This document shows positions 1 through 7,274 of a stretch of DNA of 64,000 nucleotides, one piece after another. This stretch comes from Deltaproteobacteria bacterium (GTDB taxonomy: Bacteria; JAGRBM01; JAHCIT01). The notes below the pieces were generated by a model. That model saw only the letters and a list, made by a program, of their open reading frames with translations, was not told the DNA's origin and did no database searches. How positions within the stretch are numbered: the first letter of the stretch is position 1; every line of letters begins with the position of its first letter. The translations under genes and the position numbers were made by a program. The stretch spans positions 62,001 to 126,000 of the forward strand of contig JAHCIT010000007.1 in NCBI GenBank assembly GCA_026129095.1, in the 5' to 3' direction.

Positions 1-286
1 CCCGGGCCAGCCGTATGTGGCCTATCTGGCTTTCCTCGGTGAGATCAAAGAGGTCGCTGGCAACGGGATTTCCCGACAACGTTTGGAATGTGAGTGGACG
101 GACGAATTCCTGGGCGCTGCGTGTCATCATTACCTGCACCGATGCACCAGCCTTCTGGATAAGCCGCATGATTTCGACCGCCTTGTAGGCGGCAATACCG
201 CCCCCCACGGCGAGCAGTATCCTCTTCCCCCGGAGTGCGGGATCACCGGTAATGGCAGCGGCCGGGGAAGCTGGCTTGGATTTCAT
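1..286 (-). CDS. coaBC: Phosphopantothenoylcysteine decarboxylase / phosphopantothenate-cysteine ligase, N-terminal fragment
   Basis: This is the first 95 codons of a leftward gene cut by the window edge. Reading from the ATG at 286-284, residues 22-50 give the flavoprotein opening of CoaBC/Dfp ([17 protein letters not shown] followed by the helix with MRLIQKAG), and residues 52-68 match the [17 protein letters not shown] stretch that follows. In the family this N-terminal domain decarboxylates 4'-phosphopantothenoylcysteine using FMN, and the missing C-terminal domain ligates cysteine to phosphopantothenate, both for coenzyme A synthesis in the cytoplasm. The start lies 10 bases downstream of the stop of the membrane-protein gene at 297-773, so the two are probably cotranscribed. 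The active-site residues of the later part are outside the window. Confidence 0.88.
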   Translation of the reverse strand, partial: MKSKPASPAAAITGDPALRGKRILLAVGGGIAAYKAVEIMRLIQKAGASVQVMMTRSAQEFVRPLTFQTLSGNPVASDLFDLTEESQIGHIRLAR

Positions 287-296
287 CGGGCCCCGG

Positions 297-773
297 CTAG
301 CTCTTCACCCGTTCGGCGATGGAGTCGAAATAGCTTTGCACATGGTCGGTGCTTTTCTGTTCCAGCGCACGGCGTATCTGTGACACCGGAAAGATGAAGC
401 CCTCCTGGGGATGGGCAATACAGAGTTCCTTGAAACCCTCGTTATACCGCCAATCACCGCCGAAGGTCCGCCTGATCACTTCGCCCAGGTAGAAACCCAT
501 TTCCTCAATTGTCGGATCTGAAAGGGTATTCTTGGCATAGTTGCGTTCCAGCACGGTGTCGATCGCTTTCAGGGTCGCCCGGCCGAAGTCGAGTTTTTCA
601 CCTGTCGCCTTTTCGTGATCCCGGGCGTAGGCATCGGCTTTCTCTTTCGCATGGGTGGCAAGCCGTTCCGGGCTGGCGGAGGCGAGATCATGCGACTTGC
701 GGCTGAACATGACTGCCAAAACAGCCACTACCGCTACAATTCCAACCAGGACCAACAGGGTCGTCATGTCCAT
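297..773 (-). CDS. Membrane-anchored protein of unknown function
   Basis: I do not recognise this 158-residue protein with certainty. Residues 4-23 form one hydrophobic helix ([18 protein letters not shown]) followed by basic residues, which suggests a single N-terminal anchor with the rest in the cytoplasm. The soluble part has a conserved-looking core near residues 90-125 ([22 protein letters not shown]) with a Gly-Gly-Asp-Trp turn. This resembles small DUF3806-type domains, but I cannot confirm the family. It lies 10 bases upstream of coaBC on the same strand, and a GGGAGAG sequence precedes the ATG. Its only functional hint is probable cotranscription with coenzyme A synthesis. Confidence 0.7.
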   Translation of the reverse strand: MDMTTLLVLVGIVAVVAVLAVMFSRKSHDLASASPERLATHAKEKADAYARDHEKATGEKLDFGRATLKAIDTVLERNYAKNTLSDPTIEEMGFYLGEVIRRTFGGDWRYNEGFKELCIAHPQEGFIFPVSQIRRALEQKSTDHVQSYFDSIAERVKS

Positions 774-904
774 AACGGCGAGTTACTCTCCCTCAACTCC
801 TTGTATCACTGGCCATTTTCACGGGCAATGGGCGTTGGCTACCATGGGCGGGCACCAAAACCGGCCTACCCGCAACTCGGCATGGGAGGCCAGGAGATAC
901 AACC

Positions 905-1726
905 ATGCCTGAATCCATACCGTTTGCATCCACAGTGGTTCTCCTGAGACCGGGAATGGATGTGTTCCTGATGAAGCGGCACGGCAAAAGCGGCTTCATG
1001 GGCGGGGTGCATGTATTTCCGGGCGGCAAGGTGGATGAGGATGACCGCGCTGCGGACTGGACTGAAGTCATCGGGGCGGCAGCCGTCAGCCCGCTCACCA
1101 CAAAAGTTCCCGGCCTCACTGAAACCGACGCACGGGCACTCATTGTCGCCTCCATACGGGAAACCCTGGAGGAAGCGGGAGTGATTCTGGGCGGACCGGC
1201 TCCGACGGGACTGGAGGCAGTCCAGCAGAAACTGAACGCCAGCGAAATGCGGTTCCTGGACTGGGTACGCGAGACAAATGTCCGCCTCGACACTGATCGA
1301 CTGGCCTTTTTCGACCACTGGATCACACCACCCATTGAAAAAAAACGGTTCGATACATTCTTCTTCGCCGCTGCCATCCCTGAAGGCCAGACGGCGACAT
1401 CGGTCAGCCGGGAAACCACCGAAGGAGTCTGGATGCAGCCAGCCGAGGCCGTGGACCGCTATCGCGCCGGAGAGATCACGCTGGCACCCCCCACCTGCAC
1501 GACACTGCTGAGACTCTCCAGGTTCCGTGACCCCGGCGAGGCCATTGAAAGCCTCCGCCGCCGCCCCGTCGCCACCATGCTCCCCAAGGTATCGCAGGAA
1601 AATGGCCAGATGATTCTCATGCTGCCGGGCCACCCCGGCTATGGCCCACATGAAGGCGAACTGGATCCCGAAGGGCCATCCTGCGTCCGCATGAACGGCG
1701 GGAAGTGGTTCCCGGAAACCCGATGA
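905..1726 (+). CDS. Nudix hydrolase, NUDT19-like (large-insert type)
   Basis: This 273-residue protein starts VVLLRPGMDVFLMKRH, the usual first Nudix strands, followed by FPGGKVDEDD at residues 38-47. The Nudix box is split: the glycine-rich half is at residue 40, and the RETLEEAGV half is at residues 85-93, with about 35 residues between them. That spacing is typical of the NUDT7/NUDT19-like group, which cleaves CoA esters or nucleoside diphosphate derivatives, releasing products such as 3',5'-ADP and phosphopantetheine. Glu86, Glu89 and Glu90 would bind magnesium. Substrate is inferred only from the architecture. A GGAGATAC ribosome site lies before the ATG. Its TGA overlaps the ATG of the next Nudix gene (ATGA), implying translational coupling. 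Confidence 0.85.
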   Translation: MPESIPFASTVVLLRPGMDVFLMKRHGKSGFMGGVHVFPGGKVDEDDRAADWTEVIGAAAVSPLTTKVPGLTETDARALIVASIRETLEEAGVILGGPAPTGLEAVQQKLNASEMRFLDWVRETNVRLDTDRLAFFDHWITPPIEKKRFDTFFFAAAIPEGQTATSVSRETTEGVWMQPAEAVDRYRAGEITLAPPTCTTLLRLSRFRDPGEAIESLRRRPVATMLPKVSQENGQMILMLPGHPGYGPHEGELDPEGPSCVRMNGGKWFPETR

Positions 1727-2376
1727 AGCTCCAAAAACTCCGGGTGGCACGGAAACCCCATCCGCTCACAAGGCCCGGTTCCTTTTTCACCGTGGAAGGC
1801 TACCGCCTCGTGAACGACTACGGCGGCGGCAAGCGGTCGAAAAGTTATAATTGCGAAAGCGTCCACCGGCGGGGGACCGACGGTGTCGCGATTCTTATCT
1901 ATCGCCGGGGCCGCCGTGGTCAGACCGAAATTCTCCTCAAGGAATGCATCCGGCCGCCAATACTGCTTCGCGCCCCGCGCGTTAGGAAGAACCGACCCAA
2001 TCCCCCGCTCCTTCTGGAAATTGTGGCTGGCTCAAGGGAACCGGGCGACCAGACACAAACAGATCTGAAAAAGCGGGCCGCCGCCGAAATTCTCGAAGAG
2101 GCAGGCATACGGGTAAAGCCGGCGCTGGTTATGCCTATGGGGTTACCGGTTTTCACATCTCCCGGCGGCCTCTCCGAGGAAGTCCACATCTTCCAGTGCG
2201 ATGTGACGGGTCTTCCTCAATCGGGAGCGCAAATGCACGGTGCCCATCCGCTCGAACTCCACGCCCCACTACACTGGATTCCCCTGGAAACCGGACTCCA
2301 GTGGCTCAGGTCCGGAAAAGTCACCGACGCCAAGACCGAAATTGCAATCAGACGATTTGTGGAATGGGCGAGGTAA
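1723..2376 (+). CDS. Nudix hydrolase, ADP-ribose pyrophosphatase-like
   Basis: The protein has 217 residues from the ATG at 1723, chosen because it overlaps the previous stop as ATGA; a GTG at 1705 is the alternative. The central part carries LLLEIVAGSREPGD (residues 97-109) and AEILEEAGI (121-129), the two halves of a Nudix box. Glu122, Glu125 and Glu126 are in place, but the usual Arg before the first Glu is Ala121. The length, the N-terminal strands and the EIVAG stretch resemble ADP-ribose/nucleoside-diphosphate-sugar pyrophosphatases, which hydrolyse X-diphosphate-Y compounds. The pairing with a second, distantly related Nudix gene suggests the two act on related metabolites. The exact substrate cannot be read from the sequence. 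Confidence 0.82.
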   Translation: MKLQKLRVARKPHPLTRPGSFFTVEGYRLVNDYGGGKRSKSYNCESVHRRGTDGVAILIYRRGRRGQTEILLKECIRPPILLRAPRVRKNRPNPPLLLEIVAGSREPGDQTQTDLKKRAAAEILEEAGIRVKPALVMPMGLPVFTSPGGLSEEVHIFQCDVTGLPQSGAQMHGAHPLELHAPLHWIPLETGLQWLRSGKVTDAKTEIAIRRFVEWAR

Positions 2377-2420
2377 CTGATCCGTCGCCTTTATAACCGC
2401 CTCCGGTTATTAGGTACGGA

Positions 2421-4340
2421 ATGGACCTGATCGTCGGGATGTTCCGGCTACTCCGAACACCGTCGGCTTGGCTGTTGGCGGCAGCCTTGGGGCTTACTGC
2501 CCATGCGATTCGCTTCAATCCGGCATCCGGGTTTGTCACCGGCATTGACAACAATCACCAGATTGCCATTCTCGAATGGTTCTACCGGTCGGTCGCCCTC
2601 AGTGCCGGTCCGCTTCACTCGCCCGACTTCTACTATCCTGAACCGGGGATGCTCCTGACCTCGGAAGTCCCGGTGGTGCAGGGACTGGTTTACACAGCCC
2701 TGCGGACTGCAGGCGCCAACAATTTTCTTGCGTTCAATCTGGCACTTGCATTGCTGCTGTACGGAACAATGGCCGCCGCCTATGCGGCCTTCCGCTACGA
2801 GCGGTTTTCCCCCGAAGCATCAATTATCGCGGCGATATTCTATGCGAATTACGATGCCTGGCTGGTCTATCTTCCGGGGTCCATGTGGTATGGAGGCGGA
2901 TTTGGTCTGCCGCTCGCCTGGATGGGTCTGACCTGTTACCGGCGAGGCGACCACCGCGGAGCGTGGTGGCTCGCCGCATCTCTGGTAGTCCAGTTCCTTG
3001 CAAGCATGACGCTGGCCATGGCGGCCCTTCTGCTTGCCGGCACCAGGGCAGTTTCAGACCCGTATTTGCGCCGCCGTTTCCCGGCATTTTGCGCCGCCTG
3101 CATCCCGGTCGCCTGGTGCGGGCTCGCTTATGCCAACGCAGCCAGCCAACTGGCGCCATACCCTGCAAGGCTCGGCCTTGGCTTTCTCCTTTCCCAGCAG
3201 TTCTTCTACCGGCTCGATTTGTCCAATTTCGTCCCGTGGATTGGCGACTGCTTCGCCTCCGGGTTCAGTCACTTCATTCGCTGGCCCAGTTCCCACGATG
3301 CCTTCTCACCGTTCCTTATTCTCTGGACGGCATTTGCATCCATCGCGTGCTGGCAACACCGGACAAGCCGGCAAGCGACCAGCCATACGCTGCGAGTAAC
3401 AGCCGTAGCCCTAGCCTGCCTGATCGCATTATCTGTGACCGTGCTGATACACTGGAAGCTGTCTGCACAGTTTGGCCTCCCGATCTGGTTCTGGATTGCG
3501 ACGTTTTGTTTCTGGACCGGCATTCTCTGGACTAGCAAGCGGCTAACAGCTGCGGCGACAACCGGTCCTGCCAGTGAGCTTCTTACACTGAACACAATAA
3601 TGGGACTGTCGTTTCTCACAGCATTGGGCCCAGTGATTTTCGTGTCGGGTGCGCCGGTCGCAGCCGGACCGGCTGCATTCCTTGATCTTGTGGTTCCGGG
3701 CTTTGCCCAGATGCGTGTCACAGCGCGCACATTGCTGGCCGGCGGCTTTGCCCTGTGCATGTTGCTGGCGATGGCCGTGCACAGGTTCTTGTCCCATCGT
3801 GACTGGGCCAAAACAGTCGCCACACTCTTGGCCACCGGGCAACTGCTCATGGTTACCCACCGGCTACCATGGCCTGACCCTGCTGGCCGGACGACTGATA
3901 TTCGTATTCATGCAGAAGCCTGCCCAAGCTGCTCCGATATCGCACTCGGCACCGTACCGCTTCCGTACCAATGGATACTGGCGCACGGGAAAGCCCCACT
4001 GCTGGAACTTCCCGCCAGCCAAGGATTCGTGGATGATCCTGATCTCAACCATGACACCATCTACCTGTTTTACTGGCTTCTTGATGGAATACCCCGGCTC
4101 AATGGTGTCACTTCAAAAGCGCCTCTGTCTTACCGGCGTTTCGCTGAACAACTGGGCCATTTCCCAGACACCACGACCCTCTCCAGTATCCGCGAACGTG
4201 GCGCACGCTGGCTGGTCGTTCATGGAGACCGGTATCCACTGAATGAATGGAAACGGATTCAGGCCGCACTCGATCCGCCGCCTGAAGGGCTCCGCGTGGA
4301 ACAAAAATGGGGACCGGTCTGGCTCTTTCGGGTAGATTAG
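2421..4340 (+). CDS. Large polytopic membrane protein, possible GT-C-fold glycosyltransferase
   Basis: This 639-residue protein has roughly a dozen hydrophobic helices spread over residues 1-480 and a soluble C-terminal region. An acidic/polar loop after the first helix (GIDNNHQIAILEWFY, residues 40-54) sits where GT-C enzymes place their catalytic aspartate. The C-terminal part (around residues 520-639) contains PLLELPASQGFVDD and a final WLVVHGDRYP segment, as seen in uncharacterised membrane proteins related to dolichyl-phosphate-mannose-type transferases. The function is inferred from topology only. The stop codon overlaps by four bases with the stop of the convergent gene at 4337-4732. 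It follows the Nudix pair by 44 bases and may be cotranscribed with it. Confidence 0.65.
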   Translation: MDLIVGMFRLLRTPSAWLLAAALGLTAHAIRFNPASGFVTGIDNNHQIAILEWFYRSVALSAGPLHSPDFYYPEPGMLLTSEVPVVQGLVYTALRTAGANNFLAFNLALALLLYGTMAAAYAAFRYERFSPEASIIAAIFYANYDAWLVYLPGSMWYGGGFGLPLAWMGLTCYRRGDHRGAWWLAASLVVQFLASMTLAMAALLLAGTRAVSDPYLRRRFPAFCAACIPVAWCGLAYANAASQLAPYPARLGLGFLLSQQFFYRLDLSNFVPWIGDCFASGFSHFIRWPSSHDAFSPFLILWTAFASIACWQHRTSRQATSHTLRVTAVALACLIALSVTVLIHWKLSAQFGLPIWFWIATFCFWTGILWTSKRLTAAATTGPASELLTLNTIMGLSFLTALGPVIFVSGAPVAAGPAAFLDLVVPGFAQMRVTARTLLAGGFALCMLLAMAVHRFLSHRDWAKTVATLLATGQLLMVTHRLPWPDPAGRTTDIRIHAEACPSCSDIALGTVPLPYQWILAHGKAPLLELPASQGFVDDPDLNHDTIYLFYWLLDGIPRLNGVTSKAPLSYRRFAEQLGHFPDTTTLSSIRERGARWLVVHGDRYPLNEWKRIQAALDPPPEGLRVEQKWGPVWLFRVD

Positions 4341-4732
4341 CCGTTGCCAGGACCGGGGCCGAGCCGCCGTTCCAGCGCTTCGATCCGCTCCAGAATCCGC
4401 GTCATAACGGCCCGATCAAGGCGAGGTTCCTGAAAAACATTACGGATATCCTTGATCGTACGCTGAAGCTCCAGCGCGTCTTCCTCGAACCGGACGACGT
4501 GACGGGCCGTAAGATCGTTCTGGTTCATGACGTGCCGGAGCTGGCCGAGCACATCGTCGCGGATTCCTTCGGTAGTGGTGTGATATTTTTCAAGCCGCTG
4601 CTCAACCCCATCCAGCCGGGCGTTAAGGCGCGTCTCGGCCCGGCCGATACGGGAGATCGCCCACAATGCCGCTCCCGCTGCCACAACCGACATGGCCCCA
4701 ACCGACGCCCCCAGCAGAAATCCAGCCTCCAT
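4337..4732 (-). CDS. Membrane-anchored coiled-coil protein, companion of radical SAM enzyme (copy 2)
   Basis: This 131-residue protein has one N-terminal transmembrane helix (residues 4-26), then the charged linker AISRIGRAETRLNARLDGVEQRLE and a long heptad-patterned helix ending in ERIEALERRLG. It is a close paralogue of the preceding gene product (4741-5175): the two align along their whole length apart from a 13-residue insertion in the other copy. Both share the ISR-[IV]-GR-x-ET-R linker with the radical SAM protein upstream. The start is 8 bases after the previous stop, so the three genes are one operon. The function is unknown. A membrane scaffold or hetero-oligomer partner of the enzyme is my inference. 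The stop overlaps that of the convergent membrane-protein gene. Confidence 0.8.
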   Translation of the reverse strand: MEAGFLLGASVGAMSVVAAGAALWAISRIGRAETRLNARLDGVEQRLEKYHTTTEGIRDDVLGQLRHVMNQNDLTARHVVRFEEDALELQRTIKDIRNVFQEPRLDRAVMTRILERIEALERRLGPGPGNG

Positions 4733-4740
4733 TTGTTTCC

Positions 4741-5175
4741 CTATCGTTCCGGAGAATGGTCATCCGGGTCGAGACGCCGCTCAATCACTTCAATGCGCTC
4801 AAGAATCCGGTTCATAACAGCCCTATCCAGACGGGGTTCCTGGAACCCATTGCGTACATCCTTGATCGTGCGTTGCAGGGCTACCACGTTTTCCTCGAAT
4901 CTTGTGACGTGCCGCAGAGTCTCTTCTTCCAGCTGGCTGATCCGACCGACAATCAGGTCATTCTGACCCATAACATGGCGAAGCTGGCCAAATACATCAT
5001 CGCGAATACCCTCGGTCGTGGTGTGATACCTTTCGAGCCGCTGTTCGACACCATCCAACCGGGCATTCAGACGTGTTTCAGCCCTGCCGATCCGGGAGAT
5101 CGCCCACAGTGCCGCTCCTGCTGCCGCGGCAGCGAGCGAAACCAGAACGATGAATATCATCGTGGCCAGGCTCAT
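4741..5175 (-). CDS. Membrane-anchored coiled-coil protein, companion of radical SAM enzyme (copy 1)
   Basis: The protein has 144 residues from the ATG at 5175-5173, chosen because it overlaps the radical SAM stop as ATGA; an in-frame start at 5217 lies inside that gene and is unlikely. A transmembrane helix (residues 3-26, alanine-rich) is followed by ISRIGRAETRLNARLDGVEQ and a helical region with heptads (residues 35-138). Compared with copy 2 it carries an extra 13 residues (around IVGRISQLEEETL) in the middle of the helix. It has no enzymatic motif. Translational coupling to the radical SAM gene and the shared membrane-linker module suggest it assembles with that enzyme at the inner membrane. 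This is inference from arrangement and sequence similarity. Confidence 0.82.
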   Translation of the reverse strand: MSLATMIFIVLVSLAAAAAGAALWAISRIGRAETRLNARLDGVEQRLERYHTTTEGIRDDVFGQLRHVMGQNDLIVGRISQLEEETLRHVTRFEENVVALQRTIKDVRNGFQEPRLDRAVMNRILERIEVIERRLDPDDHSPER

Positions 5176-6608
5176 ACGCGCCCCCGGAAAATACACACAG
5201 TCGGCGCAGTGAGACACGGGTCAGCAAATACCCGGTCCAGCATCTGCTGGCGGACCTGGATCGCTTTTGGTGAATTCCACACCGTCTCGAATGGATCACG
5301 CGAGAGGTCCCCGATATATTCGCTCAGTTCGTCATGGTAGTAACACATACGAACCTGCCCATCCTCGGCCACCACCGCTCTGGACCACGGAACCATGCAT
5401 TTCTCCGGGTGCTGGTGGCGCTCGTTCATATGGGCGGAGATTACCTTCTGTTCATCAGTCAACTGCTTTGAGAGAAACCCCTGCCCCACGAAATTGACAG
5501 GCAGCGAGTAAAGCTTGGCCCGGCGATAGGCCTCAGTCAGCAAACGATCATGTTCGACAGGATCAATTTTCAGCTGGGCTGCATAATCGAATACATATTC
5601 GCCGCCGCCCGGCATCACCCGGCTGGCAGTCCAATCGAAGGTGGGGCCGGGGTTCATGTGAAACAGGTCGACACCGTCCACACCCAGCCGGGCGGCCAGA
5701 TCAATAAACTCGGGCAGTTCAGGCAATGCCTCGCGCGTAATACACATGTTGACTATGAGGGTCGGATACTTCCGTCCCATGCTTTTCTTCAGCTGCTGAA
5801 GATTCCCTATGTTTTCGACAATCTTGGCGAACCCGGGCCCCCGGAGTTTCGCATGTGTTTCGGCGCGGGCAGCATCGAGACTGACATTGATGCAGTCCAC
5901 ACGGCGGCCTTCGATGAGGCGCCGGGCCAGTGGTTCGTCCAGCGTGATGCCATGAGTATTGAACCGGACTTTCGTGGGAGGATCTACCAGCCCTAGCACG
6001 TCATCAAAGTAGCGCGCATAAGTCGGCTCGCCCCCACAATGAAGGTACAGGATGTCCAGGTGCCGGAAGACCGGCACGAGATTCACCAGCACGTTCGGAC
6101 TCATGTCGAATTCATCGTTTTGAGTTCGCTTGTTCCGCTCGCAGATGCCGCATGGGGGATTGATGTTGCAGCGGGTGGTAAGCGCCAGCGTCATTTCTTC
6201 CGGATACGAGGTGACACGCGTGATGCCAGCCTCGAACTCTTCCCGCAACCGGCGCCGGTTCTGTTCAGGAGCGGCCAGGCGGGATTCTGCGCTCACCCCG
6301 ATGCTGCCAGCACGGGTCTGCCAACCGGCAGTTTCATCCAGCTTCTGCTCCAGCTGGTCCAAACGTTCCATCATCTTGGCCAGATGTGGCCGCAGGAAGG
6401 CACCCGGTTCGTCTGGTCGTGTGCCGGTTTCCGCCGCCACTGAACTACCAGTATGATTCAGGGATTCCCTAACCTGCTGATGGACCTGATCGAACCGGTC
6501 GTGCATCCGGGTTTCAAACCGCCCCACGCGTGAAATGATGAACAGCGCGGTCCCCAGGATCAGGAGCACCAGTCCGAAACCGGCAGTAACGATCAGCAAC
6601 TCGTTCAT
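5172..6608 (-). CDS. Membrane-anchored radical SAM/SPASM-domain protein
   Basis: The protein has 478 residues from the ATG at 6608. A transmembrane helix (residues 5-25) leads into ISRVGRFETRM and a coiled-coil stretch to about residue 95. The radical SAM domain starts at TTRCNINPPCGIC, with cluster cysteines 147, 153 and 156 in a CX5CX2C pattern, unlike the usual CX3CX2C. The SAM-binding GGEP motif is at 192-195. The C-terminal SPASM/twitch region has Cys404 (KCMVPW), Cys422 (DGQVRMC), Cys465 and Cys472, enough for an auxiliary iron-sulfur cluster. Such enzymes modify peptides, proteins or small molecules by radical chemistry. The substrate here is unknown, and no short precursor-peptide gene is visible nearby. 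It is operonic with the two coiled-coil companions. Confidence 0.88.
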   Translation of the reverse strand: MNELLIVTAGFGLVLLILGTALFIISRVGRFETRMHDRFDQVHQQVRESLNHTGSSVAAETGTRPDEPGAFLRPHLAKMMERLDQLEQKLDETAGWQTRAGSIGVSAESRLAAPEQNRRRLREEFEAGITRVTSYPEEMTLALTTRCNINPPCGICERNKRTQNDEFDMSPNVLVNLVPVFRHLDILYLHCGGEPTYARYFDDVLGLVDPPTKVRFNTHGITLDEPLARRLIEGRRVDCINVSLDAARAETHAKLRGPGFAKIVENIGNLQQLKKSMGRKYPTLIVNMCITREALPELPEFIDLAARLGVDGVDLFHMNPGPTFDWTASRVMPGGGEYVFDYAAQLKIDPVEHDRLLTEAYRRAKLYSLPVNFVGQGFLSKQLTDEQKVISAHMNERHQHPEKCMVPWSRAVVAEDGQVRMCYYHDELSEYIGDLSRDPFETVWNSPKAIQVRQQMLDRVFADPCLTAPTVCIFRGRV

Positions 6609-6692
6609 CTGTAGCAAAGCGTAACGCCCCCTGCACAGCCGAAACAACCGGATTGGTGCAGACCCCGCTTTGACAACATTGTGATACGTGAT

Positions 6693-7193
6693 TCAGGGGG
6701 TCGAAGCGCCTTCGGGACTGTCCTGGCTAGTAGCATTCGCGGCCTTTTCCGCTGCCTGGGCGAACTCCTCCGCCGTGCCGCTCAACGAGCGGATAAAGTG
6801 GATGATCGACCATGTCTCCCGGGGCCGCAAATGCTTCCAAGAGGGCATCCCCTTCATGGGACGGCCCATCTGGATCGTGAGATAAAGTTCCGTGTCGGAT
6901 CTCGATCGGCTCCACTCCGGCCGGTTGAAGTGTGGAGCCGTCGGCCGCATGGCGATCGTCGGGCCAGGTGCTCCAGTGGCGCTGTGGCAGGCCATGCACG
7001 CAAGCTGATACGTTTTCTTCCCGGCATCGAGGCTTTCCTGCGTAAGGGGCACGGGATTGTAGCTGCTGCCCAATCCCTGCGATGGAACTCCATGCTCCGC
7101 AGCATCCCCCGAAGCTAAAGGCTCAGGGCGAGGCTGGCAGGCGAAGAAAAGGGAAGCCGCAATCAAGAAACCAAGAGAGGGGAACCGGTTCAT
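6693..7193 (-). CDS. Lipoprotein c-type cytochrome (class I, monoheme)
   Basis: This 166-residue protein has a signal peptide ending in the lipobox LFFAC (Cys19), so it should be lipid-anchored on the periplasmic side of a membrane. The haem-binding CMACH motif is at residues 66-70. A GRPMKGMPSW segment after residue 109 supplies the probable axial methionine. The closing helix ETWSIIHFIRSL is typical of class I cytochrome c. It probably carries electrons in the periplasm. It lies 84 bases upstream of the radical SAM gene on the same strand. That arrangement could mean cotranscription, but the gap is too wide to be sure. Confidence 0.88.
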   Translation of the reverse strand: MNRFPSLGFLIAASLFFACQPRPEPLASGDAAEHGVPSQGLGSSYNPVPLTQESLDAGKKTYQLACMACHSATGAPGPTIAMRPTAPHFNRPEWSRSRSDTELYLTIQMGRPMKGMPSWKHLRPRETWSIIHFIRSLSGTAEEFAQAAEKAANATSQDSPEGASTP

Positions 7194-7274
7194 GGCACAT
7201 TTACATAAAGCCTGACTGTTATCCCGTCAAAACAGGTATGGCCCTGCCCAGCGGGATTTGATACGTTAACGCCC

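Noticed and set aside
866-1750. A 294-codon minus-strand open frame
   Set aside because: It is antisense to the first Nudix gene and its composition is that of a mirror frame, while the plus strand has the Nudix motifs.
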